A stretch of DNA of 24,168 nt from Blautia glucerasea (GTDB lineage: Bacteria; Bacillota; Clostridia; Lachnospirales; Lachnospiraceae). Shown here piece after piece: positions 16,110 to 24,167 of the stretch. The stretch's first letter is position 1, and each line of letters starts with the position of its first letter. The notes under the pieces are model-generated. The model had not been told where the DNA came from and did no database searches. It saw only the letters and a list, made by a program, of their open reading frames with translations. The stretch is taken from assembly GCF_020537505.1 (NCBI RefSeq), contig NZ_JAJBMO010000037.1, positions 1 through 24,168 of the forward strand. The letters run 5' to 3'. The position numbers and the translations under genes were made by a program.

Positions 16110-17774
16110 TCAGGTGTTAAAACAGCTTCCCCCTATAAATTCTCTTAACAGGGAATTATTAGGCACTTCCTCGCTTGGCACAGCTACAAAATAATCAAAA
16201 AATTTCAGCAGCCTGTTTGCCTCCAGATATTCCGGCTCCTCCTTGGAAATTCCGAAGAGAAGAGGCTCTGCGTATACCTTCAGACATGCCAGTTCATAGA
16301 TCAGTGCCGAGTTAAACATAACATCCGCTTCTTCCTGGTATGGAAAAATATTTTTCTCCTCGCCGCGTCTTACAGAGGGCCATCTTGCAATGGTCTCGCT
16401 GGCTGAGGTTCCTCTGGTTCTTGCGTCCCGGACGATCCTGCGGATCAGCCTGCCGTCCGTGGTAGGAATCCGGTTGTGTTCATCAATGTTCAGCTGGGTG
16501 AGGGCACTGATATAGATTTTGAACTTGCTCTCCTTTGGAAGTGCATAGCTTAATTTGTCATTCAGGCCGTGGATTCCCTCAATAACAAGGATGTCTTCTT
16601 TTCCCAGCTGGAGAAAATCACCTTTATACTCTCTCTGCCCGGTCTTGAAGTTGAACACCGGAAGTTCTACTCTCTCTCCATTAAGAAGTGCCAGCATATC
16701 TTTATTGAACTGCTCCACATCAATGGCTTCCAGACACTCGTAATCCTTTTCCCCGAATTCATCCAGCGGGGTATGCTCTCTGTTTACAAAATAATTGTCA
16801 ACAGCAATGGGATGTGGCTTCATTCCATGTGCTGCCAGCTGAATGGAAAGCCTGTGGGAAAAGGTAGTCTTACCAGAGGAGGACGGGCCGGCGATCATGA
16901 CGAACTTCTTGTTTCCGGACTCCACGATCTGCTCTGCAATTCTGGCAATTCCAGACTCCTGGATGGCCTCCTGCATGAGAAGGATCTTCTGTATCCCCTG
17001 GGAAACGATCTGGTCATTCAGCTCACCTACTGTGGAGATTTCCAGCTTTCTGCCCCACTCTTCAGAATCCTTCTGCACCTGGAAAATCTTCTCCTGGGGC
17101 TGGAATTCCGGAAGCACATCCGGAGCCTTAGCCTCCGGCAGAATCAGCACAAAGCCTTCATCATACAGCTTCAGGTCAAAATATGGCACATAGCCGGTAT
17201 CGTAAGCCATTGCCCCGTAAAAATAGTCCTCGAAATTCTCTATGCTGTAAATATTTACCCTGGAAACCCTGCGATAGCGGAACAGCTTCTCTTTATCATA
17301 CATTCTGTGATGATGAAAAAGTGCAATTGCTTCATCTGTTCCTACGCTTCGTTTCTTCACCGGGATTTTCTGCTCCACCAGCTCTGTCATCCGCTTCTTT
17401 ACCTGGTCAAGAAATGCCTGATCCAGCTTCTGTTCTCCCGCCATGGTAAAGTAAAAACCGCTTCCTACAGAATAATGAAGCACCACTTTATCTACTTTTT
17501 CTTTGCCTGCAAGATCGTAAATTGCCTTTAAAAGCACCAGACATGCTGTTCGCTTATAGGTTTTATTTCCAATGCTGTCTTTTGTGGTGACCAGCCGGAC
17601 TTCGCCGTCCCGTTCTGCTTTTTTATGAAGCTCACAGATCTTGCCTCCTGCAATTACAAGAATAACAGGGGCCGGGCTGGTCTTTTCGTACTCTTTTACA
17701 ACTTCTTTGTAGGTAATTCCCATGGGAAACTCTCTGGTTTCCCCATTGATTGTAAGTTTCACTGCATGATCCAT
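16110..17774 (-). CDS. TGS-domain nucleoside (uridine kinase-like) kinase
   Basis: The 554-residue protein joins an N-terminal TGS domain (about 1-65) and a threonyl/alanyl-tRNA synthetase second-additional-like region (about 70-215) to a C-terminal P-loop kinase. The kinase has Walker A GPSSSGKT at 296-303, a following DNYF motif (326-329) and EGIHGLND, the uridine kinase/phosphoribulokinase pattern. The synthetase-like part lacks a catalytic core, so it is not a tRNA ligase. It probably phosphorylates a nucleoside; the substrate is not known to me. The ATG at 17774 follows AAGGAG at five bases; an in-frame start 30 nt upstream has no site. It is 136 nt downstream of nif3 with no obvious terminator between them. 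Confidence 0.9.
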   Translation of the reverse strand: MDHAVKLTINGETREFPMGITYKEVVKEYEKTSPAPVILVIAGGKICELHKKAERDGEVRLVTTKDSIGNKTYKRTACLVLLKAIYDLAGKEKVDKVVLHYSVGSGFYFTMAGEQKLDQAFLDQVKKRMTELVEQKIPVKKRSVGTDEAIALFHHHRMYDKEKLFRYRRVSRVNIYSIENFEDYFYGAMAYDTGYVPYFDLKLYDEGFVLILPEAKAPDVLPEFQPQEKIFQVQKDSEEWGRKLEISTVGELNDQIVSQGIQKILLMQEAIQESGIARIAEQIVESGNKKFVMIAGPSSSGKTTFSHRLSIQLAAHGMKPHPIAVDNYFVNREHTPLDEFGEKDYECLEAIDVEQFNKDMLALLNGERVELPVFNFKTGQREYKGDFLQLGKEDILVIEGIHGLNDKLSYALPKESKFKIYISALTQLNIDEHNRIPTTDGRLIRRIVRDARTRGTSASETIARWPSVRRGEEKNIFPYQEEADVMFNSALIYELACLKVYAEPLLFGISKEEPEYLEANRLLKFFDYFVAVPSEEVPNNSLLREFIGGSCFNT

Positions 17775-17910
17775 AAAATCTCCTTTTCTGATCCGAAAGA
17801 TCAATCAGGCTAAACATAAATCACATTTTCCAAAACCAGACAATATTATTCTGACAACCCATTTTATCTCCAGACGGACGTCATCCCACCATCCACAACA
17901 GGTCTCAACC

Positions 17911-18693
17911 CTATAATATGGTATACGGGCTTCTCACCTTTGCGCAGCTGACTGTAAGCTCCGGAAACGCTTTTGCCAGTCTTTCCTTCATATCTTCCAT
18001 AAAAATATATTCCGTACCGTAATGACCTGCGTCAATGATTGCAAGCCCCTGGGCTACGGTATCAATTCCGGTATGATGGTCAATATCACCTGTCACATAT
18101 ACATCTGCCCCGGCTGCAAGCACATCCTGGATCATGCTTTTACCAGAGCCGGTACATACGGCAGCTGTTTTCACAGTCTGTTCCAGATTTCCGTACACTT
18201 TCACATCTGAAAGCTTCAGGTTCTTCTTTACAAGAAGGGCGTACTCCTTTAAAGTCATCTCACAAGGCAGATTTCCTACACGTCCAAAGCCAATGGGCTC
18301 CCCGTCTTTTTCCCCGGTGGCACAAAGTACCTTCGTATCTGACAGTTCCAGATATCCGGCACTTAAATCTGCCATTCCCAGAATATCATAGTTGGTGTGC
18401 ATTGCATAATAAGATATTCCATGGCGCACCAGACTGATAATCTTCCGTCCTGTAAAGCTGTGATTATTGATCTTCTTAATACCGGAAAAGATCATAGGAT
18501 GATGGGTAACGATCATGTCAGCGCCAGCCCGGATAGCCTCGTCTAACACTGCTTCGGTAAGATCAAGGGCAAGAAAGACATGTTTTACCTCACTCTCGTC
18601 ATCTCCTGTAAGAAGTCCCACATTGTCCCAGTCCTCTGCAACTGCTGCCGGAAAATTTCCTCCCAGCCAGTCTGTCAGTTCTTTAACCTTCAT
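17911..18693 (-). CDS. Nif3-like dinuclear metal-binding protein (YbgI/YqfO family)
   Basis: The family is a conserved metal-binding protein often labelled GTP cyclohydrolase 1 type 2; its cellular role is unsettled. The 260-residue product has the metal ligands in place: HH at 64-65 (THHPMIF), D103 (HTNYD), H224 and E228 (GHYGTE). EDWDNVGLL at 20-28 is the usual N-terminal signature. The length matches the short form like E. coli YbgI; the longer Gram-positive form such as B. subtilis YqfO has an extra middle domain that is absent here. The start overlaps the end of trmK by 11 nt and has no strong ribosome site, which suggests translational coupling. The trmK-nif3 pairing is common in Firmicutes. 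Confidence 0.92.
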   Translation of the reverse strand: MKVKELTDWLGGNFPAAVAEDWDNVGLLTGDDESEVKHVFLALDLTEAVLDEAIRAGADMIVTHHPMIFSGIKKINNHSFTGRKIISLVRHGISYYAMHTNYDILGMADLSAGYLELSDTKVLCATGEKDGEPIGFGRVGNLPCEMTLKEYALLVKKNLKLSDVKVYGNLEQTVKTAAVCTGSGKSMIQDVLAAGADVYVTGDIDHHTGIDTVAQGLAIIDAGHYGTEYIFMEDMKERLAKAFPELTVSCAKVRSPYTIL

Positions 18694-19480
18694 ATTCTGC
18701 CAGCGCAGCAGCGATCAGCTGCGCCTCCTCCTTTACTTCCAAAATGCGGGCAGTAACTGCCTCTGCCTTCGGTGCCGTTTCCAATTGTTCCAGAATCTGG
18801 GAGCGGATCCGGGATTCCCGCTGAAGATAATGAAAAAGCACTGGGTTCTTTTCCTGAAGAAGATATTTGCCAAAGGCTTCCTCCAAGGTGTAAGCAGCTG
18901 GATTCTCCGGCGTTTCTGCCCATTCATCAGCATGCAGATTCTCAGAAGAAGCGGCTTTCACAGACGTATTTTTTGTGAAAGAATCCACGTTATTTTTCAA
19001 ACAGGCTCCATACACCACCCGCATCATGGGATAAAATTTCCCATCCTCTTCCACCATTTTCTCTTCCGTGATCTCCCAGCCTTCAGACTGGATAAATCTG
19101 CGAAAATGGGGAATATCGGACTGGGGCTGTAAAATCAGCTCAGAAAAAGAATCTCTCACAGACCTGCCATCTGTGAGAATCCTTTCCATAAGGGGACCGC
19201 CCATACCTGCGATCACAAGGGTGTCTCCCTCTCCAGCTTTCAAGCCTTCAAGTCCGTCTGAGAGCCGGGTCTGTATGTATTCCTCCAGTCCATACTGCTG
19301 GATATGTTCCTGTGCCCTGGAAAGGGGACCTTTGCGCACATCCATTGCAATGGCGGATGGAATTTTTTTCTGCTGTATCAGGTATACCGGCAGATATCCA
19401 TGATCGCATCCCACATCTACCAGCCGGTTTCCTTCTGTCACCAGGTCTGCGATTGCAGACAGTCGTAAGGATAACTGCAT
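18683..19480 (-). CDS. trmK: tRNA (adenine(22)-N1)-methyltransferase
   Basis: TrmK methylates N1 of A22 in the D-loop region of bacterial tRNAs using S-adenosylmethionine. The 265-residue product carries the SAM-binding motif VDVGCDHGYLP at 21-31, an acidic MDVRKGPL segment after strand 2, and GMGGPLME around 91-98, all typical of TrmK/YqfN. The C-terminal coiled region is present. A low-complexity segment of about 35 residues (roughly 160-195, rich in Ser, Asn, Glu) looks inserted and accounts for a length a little above the B. subtilis protein. The ATG at 19480 follows AAGGAG, which lies next to the rpoD stop; the gap is 10 nt, so it is in the same operon. Confidence 0.94.
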   Translation of the reverse strand: MQLSLRLSAIADLVTEGNRLVDVGCDHGYLPVYLIQQKKIPSAIAMDVRKGPLSRAQEHIQQYGLEEYIQTRLSDGLEGLKAGEGDTLVIAGMGGPLMERILTDGRSVRDSFSELILQPQSDIPHFRRFIQSEGWEITEEKMVEEDGKFYPMMRVVYGACLKNNVDSFTKNTSVKAASSENLHADEWAETPENPAAYTLEEAFGKYLLQEKNPVLFHYLQRESRIRSQILEQLETAPKAEAVTARILEVKEEAQLIAAALAEYEG

Positions 19481-19490
19481 AGTACTCTCC

Positions 19491-20618
19491 TTAGTCCAGG
19501 TAATCCTTCAGCTTGCGGCTGCGGCTTGGATGACGGAGCTTACGAAGAGCCTTTGCCTCAATCTGGCGGATACGCTCTCTGGTAACGTTAAACTCCTTGC
19601 CAACTTCCTCAAGGGTTCTTGCACGTCCATCATCAAGTCCGAAACGAAGGCGGAGGACCTTCTGTTCTCTCTCAGTAAGAGTTCCAAGAACCTCTACCAG
19701 CTGTTCCTTCAAAAGAGTAAATGCTGCTGCATCCGCCGGAACTGGAACATTATCATCCTGGATAAAATCTCCAAGATGGCTGTCCTCCTCCTCACCAATA
19801 GGGGTCTCCAGAGAAACCGGCTCCTGAGAAATCTTCAGGATCTCACGCACACGGTCAACCGGCATGTCCATCTCTTCCGCGATTTCCTCCGGAGTAGGTT
19901 CACGTCCAAGCTCCTGGAGTAACTGTCTGGAAACGCGGATCAGCTTGTTGATCGTCTCAACCATATGCACCGGAATACGGATGGTACGCGCCTGGTCTGC
20001 AATGGCTCTTGTGATAGCCTGACGGATCCACCAGGTAGCATAGGTACTGAACTTGTAACCTTTTCGGTAATCAAATTTTTCAACAGCCTTGATAAGACCA
20101 AGGTTGCCTTCCTGAATCAGATCCAGAAAAAGCATTCCACGTCCTACATAACGCTTTGCAATGCTGACAACAAGACGAAGGTTGGCTTCTGCCAGACGCT
20201 TCTTGGCATTTTCGTCGCCCTGTTCCATTTTCTTTGCAAGCTCGATTTCTTCTTCTGCTGAAAGAAGCGGAACTTTACCGATTTCTTTCAGATACATACG
20301 AACCGGATCCTCAATGCTCACACCTTCCGGAACGGAAAGATCGATCTTGTCCAGCTCTACTTCTTCCTCATCGTCCAGACCATCAATATCCATATCATCG
20401 TCCAGCATAAGGTCATCTGCACTGTTCTCTGTGATACGCAGCACATCTATCCCACTTGCCTCAAGGAAATCGAAGATCTTGTCCATCTGTTCCGCATCCA
20501 GTGGCTGGTCTTTGAAATAATCACTGATTTCCTGATATTCCAGTACATTTTTCTTCTTTTTTGCAAGCTCCAGAAGTCCCACCAGTTTCTCACTGAATTT
20601 GCCCATATTCATTTCCAT
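19491..20618 (-). CDS. rpoD: Primary RNA polymerase sigma factor (sigma-A/70)
   Basis: RpoD directs RNA polymerase to housekeeping promoters. The 375-residue protein has region 1.1 (about 1-80, including an acidic stretch at 68-90), region 1.2 ([10 protein letters not shown]), and region 2 with the near-invariant [17 protein letters not shown] and [14 protein letters not shown]. Region 3 and the region 4 helix-turn-helix ([20 protein letters not shown], about 335-354) follow. Length matches the B. subtilis factor (371). The start at 20618 sits 11 bases after GGAGG; an in-frame ATG 18 nt upstream would overlap the ribosome site and is rejected. It lies 38 nt after dnaG, as in the classical dnaG-rpoD operon. 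Confidence 0.98.
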   Translation of the reverse strand: MEMNMGKFSEKLVGLLELAKKKKNVLEYQEISDYFKDQPLDAEQMDKIFDFLEASGIDVLRITENSADDLMLDDDMDIDGLDDEEEVELDKIDLSVPEGVSIEDPVRMYLKEIGKVPLLSAEEEIELAKKMEQGDENAKKRLAEANLRLVVSIAKRYVGRGMLFLDLIQEGNLGLIKAVEKFDYRKGYKFSTYATWWIRQAITRAIADQARTIRIPVHMVETINKLIRVSRQLLQELGREPTPEEIAEEMDMPVDRVREILKISQEPVSLETPIGEEEDSHLGDFIQDDNVPVPADAAAFTLLKEQLVEVLGTLTEREQKVLRLRFGLDDGRARTLEEVGKEFNVTRERIRQIEAKALRKLRHPSRSRKLKDYLD

Positions 20619-20656
20619 AGGTACTCTAACCTCCATATAGTGTTAATATTTTATCC

Positions 20657-22450
20657 TTATTCAAAAGAAATATGCAATTGCTGCCTTTTTCTTCCAAGCT
20701 CTTCCAGATCCTTCTTGGCCTTTACAAGCTCCTGTAACGCTTCCATATCGGTCGGATCCCAGTTTTTATTTTTTTCCTCCAGACTTTCCTGCCTGATCCG
20801 GATCAAAGCATCGGAAAATGCCCGCTGCTGTTCCTCCTTTGTCTCAAGATGGATCGTGGCATTAAAGAGGGATGCCACTTCCCGCTGTTCCTCGCTGTCT
20901 GTAAAAGCATTCATAAGCCTGGCCGGGTTCACCTCACCCTCTTTGTGCTGCTTCCAAAGCATTTCCGCCACCTCTTTATAAAGGGGGACTACGAAATCAG
21001 AAGGGGAAAGATATTTCTCCACTGTGTCGAAGATTCCCGGATAGGTGACAAGCCAGGTAAGCATCAGCTTCTGGGATTTGTCAGAAGCATTCTCCCTTTT
21101 TTTCATGGGAGAACCGCCGGATTTCGGCTGGATCCGCTTCTCAGCAGGCGTTCCCTTCATAGCCAGGGTATTCACTCTCTTCCGAAGGTCTTCCACACTG
21201 ATCCCGTACTTACGGTATTCCTTTACAATGGCTTCAATGTAAAGGTTCCGCTCCAGTTCGTCGGAAAGCTCCAGCAGATACTGGGCACACCGCTCAAAGA
21301 ACCGGTTCTGTCCCTGGGGCTCATCCATGGGGAAATCCCCGAAAGCGATGCTCACACGGAACATGAAGCTGTCGGTGGCAGCTTCCAGCCTTTTCTCAAA
21401 GGCCTCGGCGCCCTCTGCCTTGATAAACTCATCCGGATCCTTGTGGGGCCGCAGGTTTACCACTCTGGAATTTACCCCAGCCTCCCTGAGAATGGGAATC
21501 GCTCTCAATGCGGCTTTCACACCAGCTTCATCACTGTCATAGAGAAGAAGCACTTCCTTGGTATACCGCTTCACCAGGCTGGCATGTCCGGATGTAAGTG
21601 CCGTTCCCAGGGAAGCCACCGCATTGGTAAAGCCAGCCTGGTGCATAGAGATCACATCCATATAGCCTTCGCAAAGGATCAGATAATTTTTTCTAGTCGT
21701 TCTGGCAATATTAAGTCCGTAAAGATTGCGGCTCTTATCAAAGATCTGAGTCTCCGGCGAGTTCAGATACTTGGGTTTACCGTCTCCCATAACTCGTCCT
21801 CCAAACCCGATCACCCTGTTATTTACATCCATAATAGGAAAAATAACACGGTTCCAGAACTTGTCATACATGCCCTGGCGCTCATCTACATTGAACAGTC
21901 CGGATTCCCGAAGAAGCTCATCACTGTAATTCTGGGATTTCAGATATTTGTACAGGTCATCGCTGTACTTGTCCGAATAGCCCAGCCCAAATTTTTGGAT
22001 GGTCTCTTCGCTTAATCCTCTGCCAGTGAGATACTCATGGGCGATTTTTCCATTGTCGCGGCGCAGCTGGTAGTAAAAATACTGGGCTGCTTTTTTATTG
22101 ATCTCAAGCAGGGTGGCACGCTTCTCGGCCTTCGCCCTTGCTTCTTTGGAGTATTCGATCCTGGGAAGCTCCACCCCGGCGCGCTCTGCCAGATGGGAGA
22201 GGGCTTCTCCAAAAGAATAATTCTCATATTGCATTACAAAATTGTATACATTTCCTCCAGCTCCGCAGCCGAAGCAGTAATACATCTGCTTGGACGGCGT
22301 TACGGAAAAGGAAGGGGTCTTCTCATTATGAAAAGGACACAGACCAAAATAGGAGCTTCCTCTTCTGGTCAGTCTTACATACTGGGATATCACGTCTACA
22401 ATATCATTTTTCATTCGCACTTCTTCAATGATATCGTCGGAATAACGCAT
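20657..22450 (-). CDS. dnaG: DNA primase
   Basis: DnaG makes the RNA primers for lagging-strand synthesis. The 597-residue protein has the CHC2 zinc ribbon (C38, H41, C59, C62), the RNA polymerase basic domain, and the TOPRIM fold with EGYMD at 261-265 and DSDEAG at 305-310 as metal-binding residues. The C-terminal helical region (about 440-597) would contact the DnaB helicase. The start is the ATG at 22450, six bases behind GGAGG; a GTG 39 nt upstream lacks a site. Its promoter is at 22521-22549 and rpoD follows 38 nt downstream, giving dnaG-rpoD-trmK-nif3 as one likely unit. Confidence 0.98.
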   Translation of the reverse strand: MRYSDDIIEEVRMKNDIVDVISQYVRLTRRGSSYFGLCPFHNEKTPSFSVTPSKQMYYCFGCGAGGNVYNFVMQYENYSFGEALSHLAERAGVELPRIEYSKEARAKAEKRATLLEINKKAAQYFYYQLRRDNGKIAHEYLTGRGLSEETIQKFGLGYSDKYSDDLYKYLKSQNYSDELLRESGLFNVDERQGMYDKFWNRVIFPIMDVNNRVIGFGGRVMGDGKPKYLNSPETQIFDKSRNLYGLNIARTTRKNYLILCEGYMDVISMHQAGFTNAVASLGTALTSGHASLVKRYTKEVLLLYDSDEAGVKAALRAIPILREAGVNSRVVNLRPHKDPDEFIKAEGAEAFEKRLEAATDSFMFRVSIAFGDFPMDEPQGQNRFFERCAQYLLELSDELERNLYIEAIVKEYRKYGISVEDLRKRVNTLAMKGTPAEKRIQPKSGGSPMKKRENASDKSQKLMLTWLVTYPGIFDTVEKYLSPSDFVVPLYKEVAEMLWKQHKEGEVNPARLMNAFTDSEEQREVASLFNATIHLETKEEQQRAFSDALIRIRQESLEEKNKNWDPTDMEALQELVKAKKDLEELGRKRQQLHISFE

Positions 22451-22520
22451 GCTTATCCTCCTTACACATAGTGTGCTGCACGTCCCCAAATGTGCCGTAC
22501 AGTTTCAGCCGTAAACAAAT

Positions 22521-22549
22521 ATTATAACTTATTATAAGTATTTTGTCTA
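22521..22549 (-). promoter_or_regulatory. Sigma-A-type promoter of the dnaG-rpoD operon
   Basis: On the minus strand TAGACA (22544-22549), 17 bases, TATAAT (22521-22526), about 70 nt before the dnaG start. The spacer contains a perfect 13-base palindrome with arms ACTTAT and ATAAGT (22527-22539). A mobile element lies just upstream of the -35; its 8-bp repeat ends at 22557. Confidence 0.75.
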
Positions 22550-22564
22550 TGCTTTTTAATATAC

Positions 22565-22707
22565 GTTACTGCTCGCTCCGCGAACAGTAACCGCTTCGCG
22601 ATGCACAGAAATCATGCATTCGCATGATTTCGCGCCGAGATTCTCGGGTTTTCTGTGAACTTTGTTCACCCAAAACACCTCGCGGAATATTGGCAATGAA
22701 TAGTAAC
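22565..22707 (-). mobile_element. MITE-like hairpin-rich element, copy B
   Basis: This 143-bp element begins GTTACTG and ends AGTAAC on the plus strand. It is flanked by the 8-bp direct repeat TAATATAC (22557-22564 and 22708-22715). It is oriented opposite to copy A. Hairpins include AATCATGC/GCATGATT (around 22611-22630), CCGAGattCTCGG, and GTGAACtttGTTCAC. Its left 27 bases fold into a near-perfect stem around CGCTCCGCG. It has no ORF. Its last base (22707) is part of the dgt stop codon. Confidence 0.82.
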
Positions 22708-23717
22708 TAATATACCTCCCAGGCTCTTGGTATAAAAATCTCCTTGAATTTCTTCATGGAGTACTGGTCGGTCATTCCTGACAGCCAGTCGCATACCGCC
22801 CGGTCCTTTGGAACACCCTTTTTCTCAATAAGAGCGATGTACTCCTTTGACATTGCTTCGGGGTGATCTATGTAATACACATATAATTCTGTCAGCATTT
22901 TGATCGCTTTGGATTCTTCCTTCTTCGCAATGGGGTTCAGATATACCTTCTGGAACATCTCTGCCCGAAGATCCATAAGAGCCTGTTCTACAGGAGCGGA
23001 CATCTGGATAGCAGGCTGATCAATGCTGTGCTCAATGATATCGTGCACAAATGTGTTCAACCGCTCTCTTGTGGTCTGTCCAAGAAAATCCCGGAGACTT
23101 GCTGAAATATCCTTCTCTGTAATGATCCCTGCCCGCTGTGCATCATCCATATCGTGATGCACATAGGCGATCTTATCGGAAAAACGGACTACCTGGCCTT
23201 CCAGAGTGGAAGGATGACCACTGGTGCGGTGGTTCAGGATTCCGTCTCTTGTCTCCCAGGTAAGGTTCAGGCCATCGCCATTTTTCTCCAGGACTTCCAC
23301 CACACGGACGCTCTGCCGATAGTGGGCAAAGCCTTCTGGATGAACCGTATTAAGAGCGTTTTCTCCGGAATGGCCAAAAGGCGTATGCCCTAGATCATGT
23401 CCAAGGGCAATGGCTTCCACCAGATCTTCATTCAGCCGAAGTGCCTTGGCAATAGTCCTGGCGATCTGGGAAACCTCCAGGGTGTGGGTCAGCCGGTTCC
23501 GGTAGTGGTCTCCCTCTGGTGCCAGGAAGACCTGTGTCTTATCCTTCATCCTGCGAAATGCCTTGCTGTGCAGGATTCTGTCCCGGTCTCTCTGATATAC
23601 GGTGCGGACATCACATTCTTCTTCCTCCCGGTCTCTTCCTCTGGAACGTCCGCTGTATGCCGCATAGGGACTTAAAAGTTCCAGTTCTCTTTCTTCCATG
23701 CTCTCTCTGATATTCAT
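22707..23717 (-). CDS. dgt: Deoxyguanosinetriphosphate triphosphohydrolase-like HD protein
   Basis: Family members cleave dNTPs to deoxynucleosides and triphosphate. The 336-residue product has the HD-domain ligands: H78 in LTHTLEV, the HD pair in GHDLGH at 107-108, and an Asp in DKIAYVHHD. The N-terminal RDRDRILHSKAFRR is typical of dGTPase-like proteins. The ATG at 23717 lies 11 bases after GGAGG; the longer reading from a TTG at 23735 overlaps that site and is rejected. The stop is TAG at 22707-22709, whose final G belongs to the neighbouring mobile element. Nucleotide specificity is unproven for this type. Confidence 0.93.
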   Translation of the reverse strand: MNIRESMEERELELLSPYAAYSGRSRGRDREEEECDVRTVYQRDRDRILHSKAFRRMKDKTQVFLAPEGDHYRNRLTHTLEVSQIARTIAKALRLNEDLVEAIALGHDLGHTPFGHSGENALNTVHPEGFAHYRQSVRVVEVLEKNGDGLNLTWETRDGILNHRTSGHPSTLEGQVVRFSDKIAYVHHDMDDAQRAGIITEKDISASLRDFLGQTTRERLNTFVHDIIEHSIDQPAIQMSAPVEQALMDLRAEMFQKVYLNPIAKKEESKAIKMLTELYVYYIDHPEAMSKEYIALIEKKGVPKDRAVCDWLSGMTDQYSMKKFKEIFIPRAWEVY

Positions 23718-23851
23718 ATATCTTCTATCCTCCAAAGACTGACAGGTGCGCTGATAATCTTCCTCCTATTAATTATATTCTACACAAAATTTCAAATTCC
23801 TCTTTTTTTCAAAAAAAACTTGAAAATTTTTAATTTTTTTCAAAAAATGTG

Positions 23852-23880
23852 TTGACAATCATATACCCCTTTGTTATACT
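23852..23880 (+). promoter_or_regulatory. Near-consensus promoter of the tRNA-Leu pair
   Basis: TTGACA (23852-23857) and TATACT (23875-23880) are separated by 17 bases. A- and T-tracts fill about 40 bases upstream and could act as an UP element. The transcript leader (to 23930) contains a perfect 8-bp hairpin CATTTCTCcgaGAGAAATG at 23906-23924. This strength fits a stable RNA gene. Confidence 0.85.
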
Positions 23881-23930
23881 AATATCCGTCGCAGCGAGAA
23901 AGAAACATTTCTCCGAGAGAAATGCGATAT

Positions 23931-24015
23931 GCGGAAGTGTCGGAACTGGCAGACGAGCAAGACTAAGGATCTTGTGAGCATTGCGCTCGTGTGGGTTCAA
24001 GTCCCATCTTCCGCA
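23931..24015 (+). tRNA. tRNA-Leu (anticodon AAG), copy 1
   Basis: An 85-nt class II tRNA. The acceptor GCGGAAG/CTTCCGC is followed by discriminator A and CCA is not encoded. The anticodon arm is CAAGA-CTAAGGA-TCTTG, giving U33, anticodon AAG and G37. The long variable arm (GAGC/GCTC) and the T-arm with TTCAAGT are leucine-type. A34 is expected to be deaminated to inosine, reading CUU and neighbouring codons. Confidence 0.95.
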
Positions 24016-24033
24016 TGACTATTTAAATAGTCA
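24016..24033. repeat. Perfect 18-bp palindrome between the tRNA genes
   Basis: TGACTATTTAAATAGTCA starts at the base after the discriminator of the first tRNA. It could fold in RNA as a short hairpin with an AU-rich top, marking a processing site, or serve as a symmetrical protein site. No U-run follows, so it is not a terminator. Downstream to 24082 is a leader with an AGAGGT/ACCTCT hairpin (around 24054-24067). Confidence 0.55.
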
Positions 24034-24082
24034 CAATTTCATATTTTATCGCGAAGAGGTTTACCTCTGTGAAATGCGGTAT

Positions 24083-24167
24083 GCGGAAGTGTCGGAACTG
24101 GCAGACGAGCAAGACTAAGGATCTTGTAAGCATTGCGCTTGTGTGGGTTCAAGTCCCATCTTCCGCA
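24083..24167 (+). tRNA. tRNA-Leu (anticodon AAG), copy 2
   Basis: Identical to the first copy except two bases in the variable arm, where GAGC/GCTC becomes AAGC/GCTT, a compensated pair change. It has the same anticodon loop CTAAGGA. It starts 152 bp after copy 1 and ends one base before the window edge. No promoter is seen between the copies, so they are probably co-transcribed. Both leaders end in a similar GAAATGCGnTAT block, as expected from tandem duplication. Confidence 0.95.

Noticed and set aside
20849..22015. A 388-residue plus-strand frame opposite dnaG
   Set aside because: Antisense shadow of a clear primase gene.
23750..23800. Promoter for dgt with -10 TATAAT near 23772-23777 (minus)
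   Set aside because: No acceptable -35 lies 16-18 bases upstream, so it is not called.
23957..23973. Anticodon UAA for the leucine tRNA
   Set aside because: The 5-bp stem fixes a seven-base loop CTAAGGA with U33 followed by AAG; reading UAA would put the U of position 33 at position 34.
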